A stretch of 64,000 nucleotides of DNA from Oryzias latipes (Eukaryota > Chordata > Actinopteri > Beloniformes > Adrianichthyidae): contig NC_019872.2 in the NCBI RefSeq assembly GCF_002234675.1, positions 8,696,950 through 8,760,949 of the forward strand, given 5' to 3'. The notes under the pieces were generated by a model. The model was not told where the DNA came from. It saw only the letters and a list, made by a program, of their open reading frames with translations, and searched no databases. This document shows, piece after piece, positions 34,701-44,384 of this stretch. Position 1 is the stretch's first letter. Each line of letters begins with the position of its first letter. Both the position numbers and the translations under genes were made by a program.

Positions 34701-37508
34701 CAAAGAGGAGGAACATGGAGAGGTAAACAGAAGGCTAAATCTTTATTTTTTTCCATTTGGGTAACACCCTGGACACACCCAACCCCATCTGATATGAAAA
34801 GCTTTGCGGTGTTGGTCCTGGTTGGTCCTTGAATAGGAGACTGTCCAGGACTTCCAGGTGCTGTAGGTTCCTGCAACCACATGGGGGCACTCTCCTGTGC
34901 TTCCATGTCCCAAATCCAGGTAAAAGTTTGGCCAGGAAGGGCAATCTGCTGTATAACTGCAGCCAAATCACACGTGCAGATTATGGGGTGATGCACTGTG
35001 GTGACCCCTGATGGGAGTAGTAAAAAGGGGGGGAAAAATATTATGGGATTAAATTTAGTTTTTACTTTATAAACGTGAGTAAGCAAAACTCTTCTGACAA
35101 GTTTGGAACTTTGATTTTAAGCATTTTTATCTATAAAACATACTCTCCAAATGAACATGTAAGCAAAAGGATATTTAAAAAAATAACATACGTACTTTTG
35201 TTGATTGCATTTTTTGTATTTTTTTTTTTTGCTTTTTACTTACTAGGACACAAGGAAAAAATATTTAAAAAACAATTGTCCTTCAAATTTGAGAGGAAGC
35301 TAAAGTTTTCAGGCTATGACAAATTTGTTTTTTTAACAAAAGTGACAGTTGCTGCTTTAAATCTTTTAGGTGAACCTTAAAGGTCTAACAGCATTCCAGG
35401 GATGACATGAACTCCAAGATGGATGAGATTGTTCACAAACCCATAAAAGCAGTTATCATAGGCAGAGGTGTGAGGCAGTTCTGGTTGCTTATGGTTGCTT
35501 TCTTGATGCCACTGTTACAACATTTTGCTTTATTAAAGATTAGGTCTGCAGACTAACCAATCCCACATACTTTCTAATCATTTTTTATTTATTATTCCCT
35601 TTCTAAATTAATTTTTACTTCATATATTTATGTCAGACTTGACCACAGACATGAATGCAGTGGATTGATCAATCTCCGACCCAAGCCATCAGTTTCTGAA
35701 GAGTTAGTGGTAAAAATTAAACCTGACTTAAGACAGGCACATAGATTGCTGTTCCCCCCGCCCATCAAACGTGTATCTGTGGTGTAAAATCATACTTGTT
35801 TTTTAAAATGGAGTTCACTGGGGAAGTTGCTCCACTCTGACACCGGCCTCTGGTTGTCCTTTTAAGGAACTGCAACATTTAGTACTTCCTGGTTTGCATT
35901 AAATTTGGCAACAGGACGCGGGAGCTTGATCTTCACATCAGATCATAGAGTTTTACATGTGACGCGTTTCTCTTGGCAGGCTCACCCTCGCCTGTGGGGG
36001 CATCGCCATGAATTCAGTTGATGACCTCACCCCTGAGTGCTTGGGACACGCTGGGCTGGTTTATGAACACACACTGGTGAGCATCAGTGAAAAGCTCCCT
36101 GTGTTTTGGATGATTGCTGTGATAAAATCACACGTTTCTTACTATCAGTAAGCTGTTGAAGCAGATGTCGCTTTGTTTTCTTTCAATCAGGGAGAGGAAA
36201 AATTCACATTCATTGAGAAGTGTGAGAACCCTCGCTCAGTCACACTGCTGGTGAAGGGCCCCAACAAACACACCCTCACACAGATCAAAGACGCTGTCAG
36301 GGATGGTCTGCGGGCGGTCAAGAACGCCATTGAAGACGGTAAGACACTAAAGCTTGACTTTGGTTACGGTAATACTATTTTTATTATGCACTCGAAGGCT
36401 TTTTAGTTTTCATTTTTGTCAAACTAGCTGCCGTCACAACAGCATGGTTACGCGTGACACTTTACTGTGATGTGCATCATTCTGTAAAATGCTGCTTCAG
36501 ATTCCAGTAACCATGAAGTATCATGACCATGTTGAAGGTGCATACTTTTGGTTGCACAGTGAACACCCAGGGATGTCAGTGTGGCTCTCTCTGGTATCTT
36601 CTACCTGTGCTACAATGACTCTGGTCGTTTCCTCTGCAGTTGGAGAACTTCGTTTTCCTACATGTATTCAGATGACCAGGACAAATTTCAATTTTTTTAA
36701 TGTTTTTGTTTGAAAACAATTCAGATTTTTTTTTCTTTGTTCTTGAGTTCATCTTTGTGGTGTTCTCCTCAGGTTGTGTAGTGCCTGGTGCAGGTGCATT
36801 TGAGGTCGCTGTTGCAGATGCTCTAGTGAAACACAAGCCCAGCATCAAAGGCCGAGCACAGCTGGGAGTGCAGGCGTTTGCAGATGCCCTCTTGGTCATC
36901 CCAAAGGTACAGGACATTCAGTTTCTTCACAGGCTGCGGGTGTCGCATCACGGCTCTTATTTTGGATTCTCATGCATCTCCTCTTTAGGTTCTTGCCCAG
37001 AACTCTGGCTATGACCAACAAGAGACCCTGCTGAAGCTGCAGACGGAGTACAAAGAGTCCGGTCAGCTTGTTGGAGTTGATCTCAGCACAGGTCAGAGCT
37101 GCAGCTGCGATCAGACGACTTTTTCCACACGTCTTTTTGTTTGGGTTTTGAACTCAAGCTTTTGAAATCAAAATGACTCGAGCACTCAGCATTTCTCACA
37201 GGCTTTCAAAAACAACCGGTCAAGCAGCTGAATGTTGTCCACTAAAAAATGTTAACCATTTTTCAGGAGAGCCGATGGTTGCTGGAGAAGCAGGCGTGTG
37301 GGATAACTACAGTGTCAAGAAACAGCTTCTTCATTCATGGTAGAAAGCATTTCTAAGTCACAACAAATGACATATTCTGAAATAATCCTTAGTGATTGTC
37401 TGTAACCATGTTTGTCATGTCTGTCTGTTTTACAGCACAGTAATTGCCAGCAACATCTTGTTGGTGGATGAGATCATGAGAGCTGGAATGTCTTCCCTGA
37501 AAGGTTAA
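31702..37508 (+). CDS. cct6a: T-complex protein 1 subunit zeta (CCT6A)
   Basis: Subunit of the eight-member cytosolic TRiC/CCT chaperonin that folds actin, tubulin and many other proteins using ATP. Thirteen coding exons: 31702-31838, 32348-32411, 33037-33171, 33313-33486, 33759-33862, 33943-34213, 34640-34722, 35980-36076, 36191-36338, 36773-36906, 36989-37091, 37267-37339 and 37436-37508. They total 1,596 bp, or 531 residues, equal to human CCT6A. Group II chaperonin signatures are present: [11 protein letters not shown] in exon 1, [15 protein letters not shown] in exon 2, and the nucleotide loop [12 protein letters not shown] in exon 3. The equatorial domain returns with [14 protein letters not shown] and [10 protein letters not shown] at the end. 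The start [20 protein letters not shown] matches the family. Introns 6 and 9 host SNORA15-like snoRNAs and intron 7 a 5S-derived SINE. Confidence 0.97.
34423..34558 (+). ncRNA. H/ACA box snoRNA, SNORA15-like, copy 1 (cct6a intron 6)
   Basis: Two-hairpin layout. The 5' hairpin is closed by GCACAG (34426-34431) pairing with CTGTGC. The H box ACAGTA (fits ANANNA) follows. The 3' hairpin is closed by CTGATCTGT pairing with ACAGATCAG. The expected ACA box is ATA (AGAATAATC) in this copy. It shares long blocks with copy 2 at 36552-36686, including AGTGAACACCCA, TGTGGCTCT and CCTACATGTATTCA. Human SNORA15 is hosted by CCT6A, so host and class both fit. It would be released from the spliced intron and guide pseudouridylation with dyskerin, NHP2, NOP10 and GAR1. 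The target base is not assigned. Confidence 0.78.
34757..35024 (+). mobile_element. 5S-rRNA-derived SINE (SINE3 type) in cct6a intron 7
   Basis: The first ~115 bp align with 5S rRNA: ACACCCTGGACACACCC, then CATCTGAT, AGCTTTGCGG, GGTCCTGGTTGGT and GAATAGGAGACTG, to CCAGGTGCTGTAGGTT. These cover the internal Pol III control region (A box, intermediate element, C box). The remainder has a tail with GGCCAGGAAGGGCAATCTGC and CTGTGGTGACCCCTGATGGG, a tail shared by several fish SINEs and their partner LINE. It ends in a short A run. It is inserted in sense orientation and diverged, so probably old and inactive. Confidence 0.85.
35810..35925 (+). repeat. Dispersed repeat, partner of 63170-63260
   Basis: GGAAGTTGCTCCACTC, then TTGTCCTTTTAAGGAACTGC and AACATTTAGTACTTCCTGGT. 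The same series, with substitutions, is at 63170-63260. It lies in cct6a intron 7. Family unknown. Confidence 0.5.
36552..36686 (+). ncRNA. H/ACA box snoRNA, SNORA15-like, copy 2 (cct6a intron 9)
   Basis: The 5' hairpin is closed by GCACAG (36554-36559) with CTGTGC, and the hinge is ACAATGA. The 3' hairpin is closed by CTGGTC and GACCAG, followed by a canonical ACA box three bases before the inferred end (GGACAAAT). It is strongly similar to copy 1 along its whole length and in both stems, with paired changes in the 3' stem (CTGATC/GATCAG versus CTGGTC/GACCAG), as expected for an RNA under selection. Intron position, about 85 bp upstream of the exon 10 acceptor, suits snoRNA processing. Confidence 0.82.
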
Positions 37509-37787
37509 AGGTCATCTGAAGAAGCTGCAGCTGTGGGTTTTACTCGAGGGGAAAGCAGTTTACCTGACTGTCAGTCTGTCCGTTCCTGCCCTGAAGCACC
37601 TCCACTCATGGACAGGCTGCACTTACCCGAGGAACCGCCACTCAACTGTTATATCATCGTTCTCCTAGTCATGGGTTTTATTTTTTATTTTTCATGAATT
37701 TGTCACATTCTCCCTCTGAAGCAATTGGTTTATTTAAGATATTTTGGTAGATGCACTGATCTTTGCCATGCAGTTCTGTTTCCACTC

Positions 37788-37793
37788 AATAAA
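37788..37793 (+). promoter_or_regulatory. cct6a: Polyadenylation signal of cct6a
   Basis: AATAAA lies 280 bp after the cct6a stop, followed by GGTTTTCTTGG and a TG/T-rich region. No other canonical signal lies closer to the stop. Confidence 0.75.
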
Positions 37794-38452
37794 GGTTTTC
37801 TTGGCTCCAAAATGTGCTTTTCTTTAAGAAGCTGGTTGTAATAAAGGGTCAACAACATAAATTGAGGTTATTCAGAGAATTAGTTTACCTTGAGCATAAA
37901 GGACCACCCTGATGTCTCTCTTTAGGAACAAGCATGGAGTGCTCCTGAGGAATGTGAACATTTCCTCTATTCTATCAATGTCTAACCCTTAAGACACCCC
38001 CTGTTTGGATCAGTTGTTTCTAAACCTTGTTGCAAATGAAGGGTTTATCAGACGTGGCTACAGCAGGTTGCAGAAAAGCAATAGCGATGGCTCAAAAGAT
38101 CAATCTTTGTGCACTTAAAGGACAACATTCAGATTAAAGTACATTCTTTCTGTCAAAATACACGAAGGCACAATAAATTACATGTAAAGAATGATTTGGC
38201 TCCTGATATTTCAGCCAATATGTATTCAAACTTTTTGCGACGTCAACGCGTGGGTTAAACTTTGTGTAACACCCTATGCAAGTCGGGTTCACGTAAAGCG
38301 GAACCTTATATGCGGAACTATTCAACTTGCCTCGTTTGCCAGCCACGTCTTTGAATCAAAAACAACTCATTCGACTGGGTGGTTGTTCTAATTTCTTATA
38401 CATTTATAAAAGGGGCATTTTGGGTTTGAATTAATCATCACGACTGTGAAGA

Positions 38453-41400
38453 ATGAATGAAAAGACTTCGTTGCACTTGTTGACCGCTGTCCTTTTAACA
38501 GCCGTTGGTAAGACCAAACAATTTTTTACCCCGTAAAAAAAAAAAAAAATCACAGATTTCAGAGCCGTAACAACACAGATTCCCCTTTGGCGACAGCTGC
38601 GGGAGAAACGGTTAACATCCCGGGAGGTAGACTGCTGATGGGAACTAATGCGGCGGACGGGCGGGATGGAGAATCCTCCATCAGAGAGGTGGAAATACAA
38701 CCTTTTGGGATGGACAAATATCCGGTAACAAATGCCCAATTCAGGTACCAAAACGTCACTTTAATGCGGATTACAAAGCACATCAACAATGAACACGAAT
38801 TCATTCAATTGTGTGTGTGTGTGTGGGTGTGGGTGTGGGTGTGTGTGTGTGGGTGTTGGTGTGTGTGGGTGTGTGTGTGTGTGTGTGTTTTAATCACAGA
38901 GACTTTGTGAGATCACAGAAGTATAGAAGTGAAGCTGAGACATTTGGCTGGAGTTTTGTGTTTCAGGATTTTGTGTCAGATGAGTTAAAGAGCAAAGTCA
39001 CTCAGACGATTGAGGTACAGTGATTTGAAATCTAAGTAAGTAGAAGAAAACAGAGCGTGACTGCTGACATCTCCACGTCCTTTTTAGTCTGCTCCTTGGT
39101 GGCTGCCAGTAGAGAGAGTATTCTGGAGACAGGTAAGCTGGAGAGTTTGTTTTTACCTGCATGTCAGAGCGGAGTTGAACCTCTGACCTTCGCCTGTCCA
39201 GCCTGCAGGACCTGGTTCAGGCATCCGGGAGCGTCTGGACTTTCCTGTGGTTCAGGTGAGCTGGAATGATGCTCAGGCTTTCTGTAGGTGGAAAGGCCAC
39301 AGACTACCCACTGAGGAGGAGTGGGAGTGGGCCGCACGTGGAGGACTGCAAGGTTAATCACTCAAAAACAGAAAATATATGAACAATTCTGATTGTGATT
39401 GAGCTGTTATTTTACAAACAGACAGAATCACAGCAGACAACACTGAATTTTGCAAACACGTGTCCATACAGTATAATGATATATTAATATTATTTTAATG
39501 TGGAATAACCACAGAGGGCTGAACTTTAGGAAAACTAAATTGTAAAAGAATTTTCCATGAATCCTTGTTTACTTATTTGTACACATATTTAATTTACACT
39601 TGATTATCTTGCAAAAAAATTAGAGGAATCTGGAAAATCCTATCAGCAACCGCGAGTTATGATATGAATCGAATCGTCACAACCCTGCTTAACACACATG
39701 ATCTGGGGGGTATTCCAGAAAGCAGGTTATGCTAGCTCCCACGATAAGTTTGAGGCTAAGGAAGTTGATAACCTCAGTTTTCGGTTCCAGAAATGGAGGT
39801 ATGTTTCAGGGTAGGTCAAGTTGCCATGGCAACTCATGCTCTGAACATAACCTGGTCCGGAGCAGGTTTAGTTGAAGATTAGTTTGTTTACAGAGAGGTG
39901 AAACAGCATGGCGTGCCCATTTGAAGATGATTTAGTGGATGAAAAAGCTCAGATAATACTTTTTCCACCATGAGAGGGTGATAAGACCACGTATGGATGT
40001 TGGAAAGATAAACCTTTTTACTTTGATCTAACTTAATTATTTGCTTCAGTTAAGATAAATCATTTTTTTGTTAGGTCACCTTAAAAATAACACATAGTTT
40101 TCAGACAATTATTTTCCTTTTATTCAAATTAATTCAATTAAGTAGGTGTAACTTGGATGCTGCTGTTAGATCGGGAGCGCAAGGGATTCTGGGATATCAT
40201 TCCCTTTGCCTGTCTGGACGGATTTGGGTTTAAGTGTGGGTTTTTTACAAAATGTGTTTAGTTGTATAGCTGTTTTACCGTGTTTCACCGTGTTTTGCCG
40301 AGCTATTTTGTCCTACTATGCTTAAGTCTCTGCACCATGAGTGAGAGTGAAGGAGAGGATGATGAGTTTATATAGCACCTCTACCACCCAAACCTGTTAT
40401 GACAGTGATGGAATATTCTGTGATGAATTTTTGCACTCCGTGCATTTTCTTCCGTTCTTTTTATTGTTATAAAAATGAGCATATCTGCCGGCTCAAACTT
40501 TCTGTTCTTTTTATTGTTATAAAAATGAGCATATCTGACTCAAACTTAGACATATGAAAGTTCAAGAAATATAAGTAATTAAGATGGAAAAAAGATTAAT
40601 GAAGTAATGTGAAATTTAGTTAGATAAATAAGTAAATTTGAGTTGTATAAACAATTATTGAGTTTGAATAAATTTAACTAAATTATCTTTCAGCCGTGTT
40701 ACTTTTTTGATGGACTTATAATTTCTATCCGCCGTCATTAAAATCTCAGACTCCGTCTCACTTCCGTCTCAAGTGTCGCGCTTTCTTTTTTTTTTTTCTC
40801 CACGCGTTTCCATGGTGAGTCCAGAAATCGGCGATCTATTGAGAATGTCTTTATGTACCGTACGTTAACACAGGGTTACCAAGTCGAGCATAATTACGCC
40901 AACTCATATCCGGTCTTTTGGAACCGACATACCCAGAGTAAGCAAGTTCAGGCGGATTTCAGCCAGAGTTCAGGTTTAAAGTCAGGCTAGTTTAAACATG
41001 CTTCCTGGAATACCCCCCCGATTGAGCGTGCGACTAACAAATAGAAGAAGCCTCATCATTTCTAATGGAGTTCATATAGAAATATCTTTCATACAGAAAT
41101 ATGCAATATGTCTAACCAGTGCAATGCATTTCTGCCTTTTGATCTATGTTCTTCATTCAGGTAGGACTTATCCATGGGGGAACAAGTTCCAGGTCAACAG
41201 AACCAACCTGTGGCAGGTCAGCGGTGCTTCTTTATGTTCTTATGCTTTCATAACATAACTGTTAAACTCTGGGGGTGAAATAATAAATATATCCACTCAT
41301 TTATAAATTATTCTTTGCTTTGCCCCAATAACTGCAATGATTTGTTCAATGTTTAAAGTTGTAATAGGTCAGTTACTTGAGGGTATTTTGTTTTCCAAAA

Positions 41401-42133
41401 CTCTGAATTCCAGTAGACAGAGTTTAATAAGTGTCATGAAAATGAATTGAATGAAAAGGGCTTTACAGCTTCCTATTTTCTCTCTCTGTTTAAGGGACCG
41501 TTCCCAGATGGTGACACAGCAGAGGATGGATATCATGGCCTCGCCCCCGTCACAGCGTTTCCTCCTCAGAACAATTACGGTGATTTTACTTTAGGAGGAA
41601 AACAATCTGATCCAATGCTATAAAATCAACAGAGATAGTTATGGTTTTTGTCTATGGTTTGAGTTGATTTGCTGTATTTGAAGATCAATCAAATATTCAA
41701 CTTAGTTTGAAATAGCAAACAGAAAAAAATGTAAAAAAGAAATAATTTTTTTTTTAATGGTTTCACATACAAAAAAAGTACAATTACCATACTGTTGGCA
41801 TTTTCTGCAGGACTCTATGACATGATGGGCAACACATGGGAGTGGACGTCCAGTGTTTTCCTAGCAGCAAAGCAAATGTACGTGCTGCGCGGCGCCTCCT
41901 GGATCGACACCGCCGACGGTTCGGCCAATCACAAGGCTCGGGTCACAACCAGGTGATCCACTGCAAAAAAATAAGCTTTTTTTTTTTAAAAAATCCTGAA
42001 CATTTGGAGGTCTCATGACTCATCTGTGTCTTACAGAATGGGAAACACTCCTGACTCTGCATCTGATAACTTGGGATTCAGATGTGCTGCCAGCCATGGA
42101 CAGAAAACAAACAAGGACAAGGCAGAATTGTAG
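38453..42133 (+). CDS. sumf2: SUMF2 (paralogue of formylglycine-generating enzyme), ER protein
   Basis: Lumenal ER protein with the SUMF/FGE-sulfatase fold. It binds sulfatases and SUMF1 but is thought not to make formylglycine. Nine coding exons: 38453-38507, 38579-38744, 38900-39014, 39088-39132, 39202-39352, 41161-41216, 41495-41579, 41811-41952 and 42037-42133; 303 residues (human 301). The N-terminus [19 protein letters not shown] is a plausible signal peptide. FGE motifs in order: [112 protein letters not shown] and DNLGFRCAA. The pair of active cysteines found in SUMF1 shortly before the final block is absent, which marks SUMF2. The C-terminus KDKAEL resembles an ER retrieval signal; human SUMF2 ends PGEL. 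Confidence 0.96.
38809..38890 (+). repeat. (GT)n / GGGTGT microsatellite in sumf2 intron 2
   Basis: GT dinucleotides are interrupted by GGGTGT units and end about 10 bp before the exon 3 acceptor at 38899. The tract takes the place of a normal polypyrimidine run, although TTTTAATCACAG directly precedes the exon. Confidence 0.9.
39705..41018 (+). mobile_element. PIF/Harbinger-type DNA element in sumf2 intron 5
   Basis: The terminal inverted repeats are GGGGGGTATTCCAGAAAGCA at the left and the reverse complement of GCTTCCTGGAATACCCCCC at the right. This GC-rich 'GGGG..TTCCAGAAAGCAGGTT' end is typical of fish Harbinger elements. Inside, at 39908, an ORF start reads [18 protein letters not shown] before a TGA at 39971-39973, resembling the conserved N-terminus of Harbinger transposases (MACPF..). 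No catalytic region remains, so the 1.3 kb copy is non-autonomous. A ~53-bp tandem duplication lies inside near 40450-40550. The target-site duplication is not clean. Confidence 0.72.
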
Positions 42134-42173
42134 CAACATCTACATGAATGATCTGATAGATTACAAGTTGGAA

Positions 42174-42179
42174 AATAAA
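42174..42179 (+). promoter_or_regulatory. sumf2: Polyadenylation signal of sumf2
   Basis: AATAAA lies 41 bp after the sumf2 stop, implying a very short 3' UTR. Confidence 0.65.
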
Positions 42180-42199
42180 TCTAAAGGACAAAGTTAGGG

Positions 42200-44380
42200 T
42201 TGATAAATGTTTACTTAGTGATGGAAGCAACGGGAACAAAAAAAGCTACAACATAATACATTTCTCCTGTGGAGAGCTGAGAACCTGTTTGATTTTATAG
42301 ATCTTGTTTACAAAAAGGGAAAAACAGAATACAATAATAAAAGTTGATTCAAACCATTCCACAGTTTGACTCCACAGAAAGCTTCAAAAGAGCATTAGCT
42401 TCCTTTATTTCATACCTGAATTTTTTTACTCTTCAATAAATGTTATAGATCTGGGGAATCAAATGTGTTCACTTTATTTGTACATTGCACAACATTTTTA
42501 CTCATTTGAAGTGCAAATCTTTAACCAAAAAGACACATAAATGAATGCCTGACTTCACTCTGCTTATCTTTTGTGTGTGACTGGGTCATAACAGCCCGTT
42601 TGTATGGGGTCAAATCAGGATCAGCTTAAAGTTGAGGAAAAATAGACGTTGTAAAATTGAAAAATGATGAATGAAATAATGATAAATGGTGAAAATGAAG
42701 GAATTATTGAAACTTTTCAACATAAATTTGTAAATATATATATATATATATGTGTGTGTAACTTAAGGTTAATTTGAAACTTTAAAAAAACCTTTAAACC
42801 TAGAACTGTTACCAAATAAAAAACATTTATTTTTAGCTGATCCTTATTTGACCCCACACTCTCCCTGTAGCTGCAGCTTAACTTCCAAAACGTTTAATAA
42901 TGTTTTATAAAGCTCATGAAAGTCATAAATACAATCAAATCTTGTAAAATGCAGGTAATTTCTATTCATCTTCTGTTCAACTTTTTCTCAGAGTAATTCA
43001 TAACTGGGAACAGATAGAGGTAGCAGCGCTGATGAAATATTAGAACACTTAGATATTATAACTAGTCCCGAGTTGCATTAATAATCTGAAAGTCAAATAT
43101 TTGCAGACATTTAGGTCACTGTGGTTAATTGTTTCTCAACCGTGGCGCTCCGCCTCAGCTGCACATTTCAGCTCATTAAGCCTAAATCAAGCTGTAACTT
43201 GCATCAGGTGCGTCAAAGCAGCTGACTGATGAGGAGCCTTTAGAAATGAGAAATACATTTACAGTGATTTTTCAGGTTCTGACCTAAAATAGAAATATGT
43301 AAATATATTTTGGAAAGTGGCATAACTGTCATGTTTGTCAGTAAATCGCCTGCATACCTGTAGCAGCAAATAACCTTTTTGCTGGATTGTTTCTGCAGGT
43401 AAAACCAGACAAGACGCTTGGAATGTGTTTTTAATCGTGCGTTAAACGTCAGTGAGCTGTCGTAAGGAAACACGCTGAGCTTTCTGTTTGACATTTGTTT
43501 TGATGCTAAAATAACTGGTTGCCAGACTCTGACGTAATTTCAACTTTAAAAAACTGTTATGAATGTAAATAAATTCTTAGATATTCCTCAGTTTTCTCTA
43601 ACAAAATAAATCTTTGTAAAATAAAAAGCAGGCCACAATATAAAAATAATCACCTTCTGTTTTTATTTAAAAAATACCTTTTCAGATTCTTAAACATTTA
43701 AATATATCAAATTATTTTTAGTGACAAATACCTACTTACAAATCAACACTTATTTATAGAAGTTTGTTTACTTTTTGCTCCTGACAGAATGAATAAAGAT
43801 CTGTTTATGAAAAATAAAGCAACCCGTACAGCTGACGATGCAAGAAGAAAATAAAGGAATCAGCTGTCTTGACCTTTCATTTGGAAGAAAACGTTCTAGC
43901 CTCTGTTTTTTCACCTTGTACTTTTTTTTTTTACTGATAGTGAGCTGAATTTACATTTAAAAAAGTATTTTAAGGGAAATGACACCTTGTGCTGTGGTGT
44001 CTTATCAAGCACTTCTTTACTGAGTCATCTTTTCTCATGTGTGGAGGAGGTTTGTCATCCGAAATTTCCCTCACCTAAGACTATATCTGGTGTTTTCCAC
44101 AAAATCATTTTGTTACCAAAATATATCAATGACTAATCAAGTGGTTTGAGCTTTGCACAAGATAAAGCCCTCACTTCCTTTTGGCAACAACTAGATGGTT
44201 TCATTCTTCTGTCTGTTTCTTGTTTGTTCTACACATAACAGTAAAGTCTTCTTTTCTTTAAGGGAATTTTTAAAGTAAAGCTTCTTTTTTATTTTTAATA
44301 AAAGACTCAAAAACTGATTTATTCTGTTCTGGTGTGTTTGCGTGTCATGTTTTTATGTGTAAGCTGAAAGCAGGAAGACA
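42200..44380. other. AT-rich spacer between sumf2 and the BICDL-like gene
   Basis: It includes a (TA)n/(TG)n tract at 42738-42760 and runs of A/T. I looked for upstream coding exons of the next gene and found none with convincing frame and splice sites. Confidence 0.5.
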
Positions 44381-44384
44381 GCTC

